Origin: Bacteroidales bacterium
Lineage (GTDB): Bacteria > Bacteroidota > Bacteroidia > Bacteroidales > UBA3663
Reading direction: 5' to 3'
Assembly: GCA_017561935.1 (NCBI GenBank)
Contig: JAFZBE010000033.1
Span: 1 to 48,666, forward strand
Length of the DNA: 48,666 nucleotides
Shown here in pieces: positions 14,890 through 23,462 of this stretch. The first letter of the stretch is position 1, and the number at the start of each line of letters is the position of its first letter. Under the pieces are notes generated by a model that did not search any database, was not told where the DNA came from, and was given only the letters and a program-made list of their open reading frames with translations. The position numbers and the translations under genes are program-made.

Positions 14890-17484
14890 TTACTGTGCCT
14901 TATAGACCTTCACCTCGGTGATCTGGGTGTTGTGGTTTGAAAGGACCTTGAGGGTGTAGTGAGTACCTGCTGCACGATAGTCGCTGGCGATGTTATAGAC
15001 ATTCGTGCCCTTGGCACCAGTGGTCTGCGTGCTGACGGCGTTGTCGCCCACGAAGATGTTCTGTACCACGGATGCCGAAGCTGCGTCACGTCCCGTAATC
15101 TCGATGGCGCTGACGGCGAAGTCGAAGCCATTGAACTCGAGCGTGGCATCCTGCTTGCCAAGGATGAAGTACTGGCTGGAGGTGTTGTAGTAGAAGCTGT
15201 TGCCCTCACCTGCAGGTGTGATGGTGATGCTGTAGTTGCCGTAGGTGTAGGTCTTGGTTTCGGTCTGCTTCTCACTGTCGATGCCGAACACGTTTTCAGC
15301 AAAGCTGAGGGTGATGTATTCGCCAGTGGGGGGAATCTCGGGGTCTTCACCGCCCGAACCTGAACCACCGCTGATATACTGGGCATTCTTGATCTGCGGA
15401 TTGCCATTGTACTCGTTGTATTTGCCTTCGATGGTGATCTCATCGCCTTCCTTGATGCCGAGGCTCTCGAAGTTCTTGGGGTTGCCGTCCTTGTCGAGCA
15501 GGCCATAGACATAGATGGTGCCTGTGGCGTCGGTGAGGTCGAAGTTGCCATACTGCGTGTTGGTGATGTTGCTCACCGTACCCGTCAGGCGATAGGTGGT
15601 GTTGGCATCAGCCTTTGCAAGGAAGTCGGCAATGGTGATCTGCTCGACCGTTGTGCCCGGACCGGGATCATCGCCACCCGAACCGCCACTGATGTACTGG
15701 GCATTTTTGATCTGCGGATTGTCGTTGTACGTGGTGTATTTGCCCTCGATGGTAATCTCATCGCCCTCCTTGATGCCGAGGCTCTCGAAGTTCTTGGGAT
15801 TACCTTCCTTATCGAGCAGGCCATAGATGTAGATGGTACCTGTGGCGTCGGTGAGGTCGAAGTTGCCATACTGGGTGTTGGTGATGTTGCTCACCTTACC
15901 CGTCAGGCGATAGGTGGTGTTCGGGTCGGCCTTGGCAAGGAAATCGGCAATGGTGATCTGCTCGGCAGGTGTGCCAGGACCGGGATCGTCACCGCCGCTG
16001 ACGTGGCTGATGTACTGGGCATTGGCAATCTCGGCCTTTCCATTGTAATCCTTGTATTTGCCTTCAAGGGTTAGCGTGTCGCCCTCCTTGATGCCAAGGC
16101 TCTCGAAGTTCTTGGCGTTGCCGTCTTTGTCGAGCAGGCCGTAGATATAGACGCTGCCCGTCTCATCCACGAGGTCGAAGTTGCCGAACTGCGTGTTGGA
16201 GATGTTCTGCACCGTACCTGTCAGTCGGTAGGTGGTGTTCGGGTCGGCCTTGGCAAGGAACTCACCAATGGTGATCTCCTCGGCAGGTGTGCCCGGATCG
16301 GGATCACCGCCATCATCAGGTGCGGTACCCTCCTTAATGGAGAACTCCTTGAGCTCCCAGGTCGAAGCAGATGAGCTGGTGCACTCGTAGCGATAGGCGA
16401 TATATACCTTCTCCTTGTTGAGCAAAGATTCGGGCAGACCTACGGTCTTGGCTGGGTAGAAGTCCCACGAGTTGGTCGGACTGGCCTGAGGTTTGTAGTT
16501 GAGTTTCGTCCAGGTAGCCTTCGAAACGTCGCCGTCGTAATCGGTCGATGCCCACATGGTATGTCGGGCGAGGTCGGCTTCGCTGTTGGTGTAACGGATG
16601 ACGTGTTGTACGTCAACAATCACGCCACTGTTGGTCTTGGTGTTGAATGGAGGCGATACGAGCCATGCATCGGTCTCGGTGTAGGTGCTGTTGGCATATC
16701 CCGAAGCCTTGGCGTAAGTGCTGCCCAGACTCCAATCGATGCCCTTGACGGTGACTGCCTTGAAGTCGTTGAGACTTGCGCTGGTCCATGGCAATGCCTT
16801 GGGCTCGTCGCTTTCTTCAGGTTGTTCAGGCTGCACCTCTGGTATGCCGGCATAGATCATCAGGTTCTGAAGCTCCCACGTGCTGACCTTCTTGAGGTCG
16901 GTCACCTGATAATAGAAAGCTACATGCACGTTGTCGCAGTTCTGGTATTCCTTGGGGATTTCGATGTCGCCGCTGCCATAGAGCGTCCAGTCGGTGTAAG
17001 GCGAGGCCTTGGGCGTGAAGTCGAGCACCTGCCAGTTGGCAAGTGCCACGTCGCCGGTGTAGTCCTTGCTGACCATGACCTTGTGGTTGGCTGCCAGTTC
17101 GGCGGCATTCATCGAGTTGGCATAACGGATGGTGTAGTCGAAGTTGAGCACGAGGCTCTCGGTAGTGGCGGTGTAGAGTGCCGGGCTGATAAGCCACGAC
17201 TGGGTAAGATTGTATTCCTTCGTGCCATCACCATCGGCATCGACGTAGCCGGTGATCTGCACGTAACTTGAACCCGTACTCCAGCTGGCTAACGAAGGAT
17301 AGTCGCTGGGGGTATAGATCTCGAACCCTGCACTCAGGTTGGCACTGGTGAAGGGCAGTGCTGCGCCTTCGTAGCCAGTATTGTCGTCTTCGTTGAAGAT
17401 GACCTCGTAGGGTGCCGGAACGTCCTCGCAGGCAGTGAGCGTCAGTCCGAGGAGTGCGGCAATCAGGATTGAATACTTTTTCAT
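14890..17484 (-). CDS. Lipoprotein with three tandem OB-fold-like repeats
   Basis: An 864-residue outer-membrane lipoprotein, lipobox LTAC (Cys19). Two beta-sandwich modules of the 'choice-of-anchor J'/cleaved-adhesin type come first: about 45-212 with SWLISPAL and LNFDYTIRY, and about 230-385 with AWLVSPPF and VDVQHVIRYTN. Then come three consecutive 106-residue repeats (402-507, 508-613, 614-719), each with 'I-x-F-L-A-K-A-D-x-N-T-T-Y-R-L-T-G' and 'Y-G-L-L-D-K-x-G-N-x-K-N-F-E-S-L-G-I-K-E-G-D', joined by GDDPGPGT linkers. The pattern fits small OB folds (nucleic-acid-binding type, related to tRNA_anti-like domains). A C-terminal beta domain (720-864) follows. Position between the receptor/DUF5689 genes and a nuclease suggests substrate capture. 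No sorting-like tail. Confidence 0.82.
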   Translation of the reverse strand: MKKYSILIAALLGLTLTACEDVPAPYEVIFNEDDNTGYEGAALPFTSANLSAGFEIYTPSDYPSLASWSTGSSYVQITGYVDADGDGTKEYNLTQSWLISPALYTATTESLVLNFDYTIRYANSMNAAELAANHKVMVSKDYTGDVALANWQVLDFTPKASPYTDWTLYGSGDIEIPKEYQNCDNVHVAFYYQVTDLKKVSTWELQNLMIYAGIPEVQPEQPEESDEPKALPWTSASLNDFKAVTVKGIDWSLGSTYAKASGYANSTYTETDAWLVSPPFNTKTNSGVIVDVQHVIRYTNSEADLARHTMWASTDYDGDVSKATWTKLNYKPQASPTNSWDFYPAKTVGLPESLLNKEKVYIAYRYECTSSSASTWELKEFSIKEGTAPDDGGDPDPGTPAEEITIGEFLAKADPNTTYRLTGTVQNISNTQFGNFDLVDETGSVYIYGLLDKDGNAKNFESLGIKEGDTLTLEGKYKDYNGKAEIANAQYISHVSGGDDPGPGTPAEQITIADFLAKADPNTTYRLTGKVSNITNTQYGNFDLTDATGTIYIYGLLDKEGNPKNFESLGIKEGDEITIEGKYTTYNDNPQIKNAQYISGGSGGDDPGPGTTVEQITIADFLAKADANTTYRLTGTVSNITNTQYGNFDLTDATGTIYVYGLLDKDGNPKNFESLGIKEGDEITIEGKYNEYNGNPQIKNAQYISGGSGSGGEDPEIPPTGEYITLSFAENVFGIDSEKQTETKTYTYGNYSITITPAGEGNSFYYNTSSQYFILGKQDATLEFNGFDFAVSAIEITGRDAASASVVQNIFVGDNAVSTQTTGAKGTNVYNIASDYRAAGTHYTLKVLSNHNTQITEVKVYKAQ
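15328..16281 (-). repeat. Three in-frame 318-bp repeats inside the OB-fold lipoprotein gene
   Basis: The repeats cover 15964-16281, 15646-15963 and 15328-15645. Copies two and three are nearly identical in protein, copy one is more diverged, indicating a recent internal duplication. Confidence 0.85.
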
Positions 17485-17508
17485 ATAGCGTATGTTTTAA
17501 TAATCTTG

Positions 17509-18492
17509 TTACTGATGCTTCAAATCGGAGGTGTCGCGCAGCTGCATCTGCCAGCCGGTGTAGTACGACATCACACCGGTGTAGGTGCAAGTGTCGGCGG
17601 GGAGTCGCATGAAGGCGATGTCGTTTTGTGTCGATGTGCGGATGGTCATCCATTTGCCCGTCTGATAGATGAACAACAGGGTTCGATCGACACCGTAGCC
17701 CTGATCCTCGAGCACTTCGGGTGCAAAGATCTTGGGCAGGGGTTCCTTGCCGTCGAGGAACTGTCCGCTCTCGGCGATGCCGGCATAAGCCTTGTACATC
17801 TCCTTGATATAGCCCCTGACGGTACATAGTTGCGGGCAATAGCGGTAGTTCATGTGATTGGTGTTGCACAGCCAGCGCTCGCCGTCTTCATCGGTGTAGT
17901 CGATGGGAGTAAGTTCGGGAGCTTTGGGATCAGGTTGGCCAATCAGCTCGACATTGGTTTGCAGCAGTTCGAAGAGGATGGGGCCCAAACGGTAGTTACC
18001 CGTCGAACTTCCCGTGGTGATGACACTGGTCCAATAGGGTTGACCGATGCGAGGCATGTAGCTGTAGTTGCCCAAATAGAGGCCCTTAAGGTTGACGCGC
18101 ACACGCTGTCCCATCTTGAAGTAGGGATAGAGGCACGAGTTCTTGATGGCCAGGATGATTGAGGCATCGGTGCCTGCGGCCTCGTCGATGTCGCGCAGCA
18201 TAATGGTCTGGTAGAGGTTACCGCCCTCGTCGTTGGCGCAAACCACACCTTCGAAGACCACGTCCTTCTTGATCTGCGTCCAGGTATTGTTGTTCACAAA
18301 GTAGCTCGAATACTGCTCCTTCAAGGCGTAGATCGTTGTGTTCACGTCGGGCAGGGTGCCGCTGGGAGCTGTGACGCCGACCGATTCTGCAGTCAATGCC
18401 CAGACGTTCGGGTCATCCACGTCTCCCGTGCAGGCGCTGAACAGCAAGGCTGCCGTCATGCCGGCCGAAAGGATTGAAAGATACTTTTTCAT
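17509..18492 (-). CDS. DUF5689-like lipoprotein
   Basis: A 327-residue outer-membrane lipoprotein from ATG at 18492 (MKKYLSILS..., lipobox FSAC). An in-frame ATG at 18504 would add four residues ahead of the signal peptide. The body shows two OB-like halves: VVFEGVVCANDEGGNLYQTI...ASIILAIKNS...FKMGQRVRVNLKGLYLGNY, and LCTVRGYIKEM...TLLFIYQTGKWMTIRTS. The first half matches my recollection of DUF5689, a domain often found beside secreted nucleases and TonB receptors in Bacteroidota. It starts 15 bp after the receptor stop and 24 bp separate it from the OB-repeat gene. It may be the surface partner of the receptor in place of a SusD. Function unproven. Confidence 0.75.
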   Translation of the reverse strand: MKKYLSILSAGMTAALLFSACTGDVDDPNVWALTAESVGVTAPSGTLPDVNTTIYALKEQYSSYFVNNNTWTQIKKDVVFEGVVCANDEGGNLYQTIMLRDIDEAAGTDASIILAIKNSCLYPYFKMGQRVRVNLKGLYLGNYSYMPRIGQPYWTSVITTGSSTGNYRLGPILFELLQTNVELIGQPDPKAPELTPIDYTDEDGERWLCNTNHMNYRYCPQLCTVRGYIKEMYKAYAGIAESGQFLDGKEPLPKIFAPEVLEDQGYGVDRTLLFIYQTGKWMTIRTSTQNDIAFMRLPADTCTYTGVMSYYTGWQMQLRDTSDLKHQ

Positions 18493-18507
18493 AGTCGTTT
18501 GCATTTT

Positions 18508-21309
18508 TTAGAATCGGTAGCTTACATTCAGGTAGAAGTTGAATGCGTTGGCATAGTAGTACTTGGAGTTCTTCGAGAAGAGATAGGTCTTCTGCTTGCC
18601 TATCTTCGGTTCGGAACTGAGGGTATAGTAGTTGTCGTCGCGGTTCTGTTCGTAACCGCCCGTACGCAGGTTGGTGTTGTTGCCGATGTTCTGGAGCTGC
18701 AGGTTGATGCTCATCGTCGAACGGTTCTTGAAGCGGATCGACTTGCCGATCGAGGCATCGAACATCCAGCCGCCATCATATTTCTCCTGCTCGGCGCCAA
18801 ATGAGCCGACGATGTTACCATGCTGGTCGAAGGCAACGCCACCCTTCTCCTTCAACATATTGCGGAAGGCATCGCGCTCCTCCTCGCTGGTGATAGGCCA
18901 CGTCTCGGTGGCGTAAGCCTTGGTGGAGAGGTATGCACCTTGGTTGTCGAAGACATAGTTCTCGACGATGTTCGAAAGACGACGATAGGGCGAGAAGCCC
19001 ACATATACATTATTATAATAATTAGCGTTGAACTCCAGGAACCAGTAGTTCTTGTTGTACTTCATGCCCAGGTTCAGTGCGGAAAGTGGAGTGGAGCCCA
19101 CATGCATGCCCTTGGCCAGGACTCTGAGGTTCTGACTCTCGCCAGTCACGGGGTTCTTCCAAAGGTTCACCTTGGCATTGTCCTCCTGATTCATACCTTC
19201 GGTGTTAAGCTGTGCATAGGGATTGTTGGTGTATTCCGCACCGCTCAAGGTTGCCATGGCATGTATCGAAAGGTTGGAGAGGATCTTATAGGAAGCTGCC
19301 ATCTCGACGCCATAGTGCTGGCGGCGCATCTTGCTCATGGTGAGGTAAGTGAAGGTGAAGTTGGCATCGTTGTAGAACGCCGTCTGCTCGACACCATTGA
19401 TGAAACGTGTATAATAGGCATTGACCTTGCCTACCAGAGCTTCACCCACCTGGAACATCCATGTCGCCTCACCGCTCAATATCGACTCGAGCTTCAGATT
19501 GTCGATGTAGTTGTTCTGGACACGGGGAGCCAAGAAGGCATTGCGTACCAGCGGAGCCTTTTTCTCGGCGCTTCCGGCTATCGACAGGCGTTGTCCCGCA
19601 ATGGGGGTCCAAGCCAGCTGAATCTTGCCGCCGCCGCCCATGAAGCGTGCCCAACCACTCTTGCCGTAGGAGTTGTCATAGTAGCTGCCGTCCTGCTGCT
19701 TCACCTGACCCTGACCGTTCTGCATCTTGCCGTCGCGCTGCATCTGTGTACCCTGCAAATAAGCGCTCACATCGAGATCCCAAGGGCCGCGCTGCACGCC
19801 ATACTGTGCCCATAGCTTGGCCACATCGACGTAGGTGTTGTAGTCGTAACCAAATTTGTCGCCCTCCTTCACCTTGCGGTTGGGGTGACGCAGATCGCTT
19901 TGTGCCTGGATGGCATCGCGGCCGTAGTCGTTGATGGCATACTTATCGACATCGGTGAAGAAAGAGCCACCCAGCAGGTCGTCCATCGTCTTGTAGTGCA
20001 TGCCGATGGTATGGTTCAGATAGGCGCCGGCCAGCAGTTTCTGGCTGCGGCCAATGGTATGCGTCCAAGTGCTCGACAGCGCCCAGACAAGCTGGTCGTT
20101 GTGGCGACGCTCGACATAGTAGAGTGCATCGCCGCCCGCCAGCGAATTCTGCTGGTTGACCAGATACATGCGGTCCCAGTTGATCTGACGATTGGCCTTC
20201 GACGAGGTCCAGAAGTCGTAGAGTGTGGTCCACTGTTCCTTGGCCTGCGGGTTGGCCGTTTGCCACTCCGAGCCCAGTTGTTCGGGATCATAAACGTTGA
20301 AAATGCTCGACGGCAGATTCTTGTAGTAGTCGGGACGTGGGTCGTAAGCATCGCCTGCCCAACCCATCGACGATGAACTGTAGTTCGAATACTTGAACGC
20401 CGCTGTCGTCACGAGTTGGTTCGCCTGATCGGGCTTCCAGTCCCAAGTGGCGACAAGCGTGGGCTCGAAGTCCTTCACAACACGCGCATTGCGCTTCTTG
20501 CCGTTCTGATAGCCCCAGTTGGAGTTGTAATAGTGGCTGTTGGCCAACCAATAGACCTCCTCGGTCGATGCGCCCTGCTGAGCACGCTTGGTGGGCGCAC
20601 CGAAGGTCGATATCGACAGGGCGTGACGGTCCCAGCGCTTTTCAGCGCCGAGGAAATAGGAGAAGGAATTGTAGAATGTGCCTTCTATTACACCCTCGTC
20701 GGCCCAACGATAGCCAAACGAGCCTGCGAAGGCCCATCCGTTGGCTTTCACGCCTGTGCCAATGGTGTAGATGGCTCGTGCCTTGTAGTTGCGGTTGCAG
20801 GCCGTAAGCGTGAACTTCTGCCCTCGGGCAACATGCGAGGCACGCAAGTTGATGTTGTCGCCGCCACCGATGCCGGTGACGCCGAACGAGTTGTTCTCAA
20901 ATCCCGTCGAACCCTCCTTCTGTCGCGTCAGGTCGTTCAGACCGCCCAGGAGGCTATAGTTATAGCGTCCCTGTTCGAGGTCGTTGAACTCCAAACCATT
21001 GAGGAATGTGGTGGAATACATGTTGTCGAGGGCTCGCACCCTGAAACGCATGGCACTCCACCTGAAGCCAACCTGAGAAAGATAGGGGTCATTGTTCGAC
21101 GAGGCAACGTTCGAGATTGTCTGAGCGGCATCAACATCATCATCGAGCTGAGACTCGGTGAACGAGAAGTCGCTGCCGTCATCCTCTTCCTCTGTCGTCT
21201 GCGTTTCCGTGAGCGGCGTGCTGGTGATGTTCTGTGGCGAAGGTTGCGCCATCAGTCCCATCACGACCAAAGCCCAGGCCGCAGCTGTCAGTGTTACTAC
21301 TTTGCTCAT
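18508..21309 (-). CDS. TonB-dependent outer-membrane receptor (no SusD partner)
   Basis: A 933-residue receptor. A signal peptide (1-22, ending LMAQ) is followed by an acidic, low-complexity stretch (TTEEEDDGSD, about 38-62) in place of the carboxypeptidase-regulatory-like domain of SusC proteins. The plug (about 80-180) has RFRVRALDNMYSTTFLNGLE, LLGGLNDLTRQKEGSTGF and FGVTGIGGGDNINLRASH. The rest is a 22-strand-type beta-barrel pattern ending FYLNVSYRF with the C-terminal aromatic expected of an outer-membrane protein. It should import a bulky solute using TonB energy; the operon (DUF5689 lipoprotein, OB-fold lipoprotein, nuclease) points to nucleic-acid fragments. It heads the leftward operon with a canonical promoter 109 bp upstream. 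Confidence 0.88.
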   Translation of the reverse strand: MSKVVTLTAAAWALVVMGLMAQPSPQNITSTPLTETQTTEEEDDGSDFSFTESQLDDDVDAAQTISNVASSNNDPYLSQVGFRWSAMRFRVRALDNMYSTTFLNGLEFNDLEQGRYNYSLLGGLNDLTRQKEGSTGFENNSFGVTGIGGGDNINLRASHVARGQKFTLTACNRNYKARAIYTIGTGVKANGWAFAGSFGYRWADEGVIEGTFYNSFSYFLGAEKRWDRHALSISTFGAPTKRAQQGASTEEVYWLANSHYYNSNWGYQNGKKRNARVVKDFEPTLVATWDWKPDQANQLVTTAAFKYSNYSSSSMGWAGDAYDPRPDYYKNLPSSIFNVYDPEQLGSEWQTANPQAKEQWTTLYDFWTSSKANRQINWDRMYLVNQQNSLAGGDALYYVERRHNDQLVWALSSTWTHTIGRSQKLLAGAYLNHTIGMHYKTMDDLLGGSFFTDVDKYAINDYGRDAIQAQSDLRHPNRKVKEGDKFGYDYNTYVDVAKLWAQYGVQRGPWDLDVSAYLQGTQMQRDGKMQNGQGQVKQQDGSYYDNSYGKSGWARFMGGGGKIQLAWTPIAGQRLSIAGSAEKKAPLVRNAFLAPRVQNNYIDNLKLESILSGEATWMFQVGEALVGKVNAYYTRFINGVEQTAFYNDANFTFTYLTMSKMRRQHYGVEMAASYKILSNLSIHAMATLSGAEYTNNPYAQLNTEGMNQEDNAKVNLWKNPVTGESQNLRVLAKGMHVGSTPLSALNLGMKYNKNYWFLEFNANYYNNVYVGFSPYRRLSNIVENYVFDNQGAYLSTKAYATETWPITSEEERDAFRNMLKEKGGVAFDQHGNIVGSFGAEQEKYDGGWMFDASIGKSIRFKNRSTMSINLQLQNIGNNTNLRTGGYEQNRDDNYYTLSSEPKIGKQKTYLFSKNSKYYYANAFNFYLNVSYRF

Positions 21310-21374
21310 GATATTGTTAAATTGTGGTTAAGTTTTTCCGGTCTTTCCATACCGATATGTCAGCCGGCATGATT

Positions 21375-21389
21375 CCGAGCTTTGCTCGG
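21375..21389 (-). other. Small hairpin in the receptor leader
   Basis: CCGAGC-TTT-GCTCGG forms a 6-bp stem with a 3-nt loop in the 5' leader of the receptor operon. Function unknown. Confidence 0.45.
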
Positions 21390-21417
21390 TTGTGCATTTC
21401 ATATATAAATCTGTGCG

Positions 21418-21449
21418 CAAATATAGCTTTTTTTTACAAATCATGCAAA
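21418..21449 (-). promoter_or_regulatory. Promoter of the receptor/nuclease operon
   Basis: Minus-strand -33 TTTG (21446-21449), 20-bp spacer, -7 TATATTTG (21418-21425), leaving a leader of about 100 nt. Confidence 0.8.
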
Positions 21450-21493
21450 ATAAATTCGAAAAAATCGCGATTTTTATTAAAAAGTTTCCTTTT

Positions 21494-21527
21494 TTTGTCT
21501 AACTTTGCAAAAAAAACACTATCTTTG
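21494..21527 (+). promoter_or_regulatory. Promoter of the EEP nuclease/trmD/prfC operon
   Basis: Plus-strand TTTG (21494-21497) and -7 TATCTTTG (21520-21527), spacer 22 bp. A second -7-like TAACTTTG lies at 21500-21507. It is divergent from the receptor promoter; the two -7 boxes are about 95 bp apart. Confidence 0.65.
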
Positions 21528-21601
21528 CAACGCTAACTTCTCCAAGTGTCCACCGCCTGATGGACTGGAGTCCGATATTATCGACAATAAACCTATACAA
21601 C

Positions 21602-22777
21602 ATGAAACGACCCGTTATCCTCACCATTATCCTTTCGCTGGCCTTCGTGATGCCGTCATTGGCACAGAAGCACCACGGCGATCAGGGAGAGAAGCGCTAC
21701 GGCATGTATGCCATCGCCTTCTACAATCAGGAGAACCTCTTCGACACCATCGATGACCCGCTCATCCATGACGAGGACTTCCTTATCGGTGCCACTTACG
21801 GATGGGACACCAATAAATACCGCCGCAAGGTGCGCAACATGAGCACCGTCCTGGCAGATATTGCCGTTGACAAGGGACTGAAGAACGGTGCCGCCGTCAT
21901 CGGCCTTGCCGAGGTCGAGAACCGCAACGTCGTTGAGGATCTGGTGAACAGCGATGCATTGCGGAGCCGCGGATACCGCATCCTGCACTACAACAGCCCC
22001 GACGCGCGCGGCATCGACTGCGCCATGCTTTACAATCCCCGTATCTTCCAGCTCGAGGATTCGCTCTATGTCTATTACATCTATCCCGAGCCGGGATCGG
22101 ACGACTGGCTGGCCTTCAAGCAGGATCCTGTGACCAACGAGATCACCACACGACCGCTGTTTGGCGACGTGTCGCACAAGACACGTGGCTTCCTGGTAGG
22201 TATCGGCACCATGGCCGGCGAGAAGATGGCCATCATCGTGAACCACTGGCCAAGCCGTGGCGTCGAGAGCTGGGCACGCGAACGTGCGGCTGCTCAGGTG
22301 AAGGAGCTCACCCTCGCCCTCCAGCGTCGCTATCCAGGCATCAAGGTAATCATCATGGGCGACCTCAATGATGACCCCGACAGCCGCTCAATGGCGAAGG
22401 CCATGGGTTGCAAGTATGCCACCAAGGAAGTGACGTCAGAGTTCGACATCTTCAACCCGTGGAAGTACATGCTCCGCAAGATCGGACAGGGCACGCTGCT
22501 CTACGACGGCAAGTGGAACCTCTTCGACCAGATCGTCATGACGGGCAACATGGTCGATCCCCAGACACCGCTCAAGAAGAAAAAACCGAAGATGAGCCAC
22601 CTCGACCTCAGCCGCGGTCTCACCTTCTATTTCAACGAGGTTATCATCCGCGACTATATCGTCACACCCTCCGGCCGCTACAAGGGTAGCCCTCTGCGTA
22701 CCACTTCAAGTGGTGTTTGGAACGACGGCTACTCCGACCACTTCCCCACCTGCATCTATCTCGTCAAGGAGTTATAG
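21602..22777 (+). CDS. Secreted endonuclease/exonuclease/phosphatase-family protein
   Basis: A 391-residue exported protein; ATG at 21602 begins the signal peptide [20 protein letters not shown] (cleavage after AQ), better than the upstream in-frame ATG at 21560. The EEP-fold motifs are all present: FYNQENLFD (metal Asn), [10 protein letters not shown] (metal Glu), [32 protein letters not shown] (catalytic Asp/Asn) and [10 protein letters not shown] (catalytic Asp-His). Members cleave DNA, RNA or phosphodiester/phosphomonoester bonds. Export plus the divergent receptor/nuclease operon favours extracellular nuclease or nucleotide phosphatase activity. It is the first gene of an operon; trmD follows after 2 bp. 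Confidence 0.9.
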   Translation: MKRPVILTIILSLAFVMPSLAQKHHGDQGEKRYGMYAIAFYNQENLFDTIDDPLIHDEDFLIGATYGWDTNKYRRKVRNMSTVLADIAVDKGLKNGAAVIGLAEVENRNVVEDLVNSDALRSRGYRILHYNSPDARGIDCAMLYNPRIFQLEDSLYVYYIYPEPGSDDWLAFKQDPVTNEITTRPLFGDVSHKTRGFLVGIGTMAGEKMAIIVNHWPSRGVESWARERAAAQVKELTLALQRRYPGIKVIIMGDLNDDPDSRSMAKAMGCKYATKEVTSEFDIFNPWKYMLRKIGQGTLLYDGKWNLFDQIVMTGNMVDPQTPLKKKKPKMSHLDLSRGLTFYFNEVIIRDYIVTPSGRYKGSPLRTTSSGVWNDGYSDHFPTCIYLVKEL

Positions 22778-22779
22778 TA

Positions 22780-23460
22780 ATGCGCATCGACATCATCACC
22801 GTGCTGCCTGAACTGCTCACAGGTCCGCTTGACCAAAGCATCATCAAGCGGGCACAGCAGAAGGGTCTCGCCGAGATACACATACACAACCTGCGCGACT
22901 GGTCCACCGACATCCGTCATCGCCGCGTCGATGACTATGCCTTCGGTGGCACGGCCGGCATGGTTATGCAATGCGAACCCATCGACCGATGCATCTCCGA
23001 CCTCAGTTCCCAGCGACACTACGACGAGGTCATCTTCGTCACCCCCGACGGCGAAACGTTCAACCAGCACATTGCCAACGACCTGTCGATGAAGGAGAAC
23101 CTCATCATCCTCTGCGGACACTACAAGGGTATCGACTACCGCATCCGTGAACATCTCATCACCCGCGAGATCTCCATCGGTGACTACGTTCTGACGGGTG
23201 GCGAACTGCCCGCTGCCATCATTGCCGATGCTGTCATTCGCGTCCTCCCGGGTGCCATCGGCGACGAGCAGTCGGCACTCAGCGATTCATTCCAGGACGA
23301 CCTCCTCGCCCCGCCCGTCTATACGCGTCCGGCCGACTACAAGGGCTGGAAAGTGCCCGAGATACTGCTCAGCGGCCACGAACGCAAGATACGCGAATGG
23401 GAGCACGAACAGGCACTCGAACGCACCCGACGTCTCCGCCCTGACCTTTTGAAAGATTAA
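22780..23460 (+). CDS. trmD: tRNA (guanine-N1)-methyltransferase TrmD
   Basis: A 226-residue SPOUT methyltransferase that makes m1G37 in tRNAs reading CNN codons, preventing +1 frameshifting. The start ATG at 22780 gives the standard N-terminus [13 protein letters not shown]. The trefoil-knot AdoMet site is clear: [17 protein letters not shown], then [30 protein letters not shown] and the C-terminal block [20 protein letters not shown] are also typical. Length is normal. It is tightly packed between the secreted EEP nuclease gene (2 bp) and prfC (2 bp), so a housekeeping gene shares a transcript with an exported nuclease. Confidence 0.97.
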   Translation: MRIDIITVLPELLTGPLDQSIIKRAQQKGLAEIHIHNLRDWSTDIRHRRVDDYAFGGTAGMVMQCEPIDRCISDLSSQRHYDEVIFVTPDGETFNQHIANDLSMKENLIILCGHYKGIDYRIREHLITREISIGDYVLTGGELPAAIIADAVIRVLPGAIGDEQSALSDSFQDDLLAPPVYTRPADYKGWKVPEILLSGHERKIREWEHEQALERTRRLRPDLLKD

Positions 23461-23462
23461 TT

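Noticed and set aside
21310..21417. Riboswitch in the receptor operon leader
   Set aside because: Only a 6-bp hairpin is visible; no known aptamer core could be recognised.
21560..21601. Upstream ATG of the EEP nuclease
   Set aside because: The ATG at 21602 starts directly with a clear signal peptide; the 14 extra residues do not fit one.
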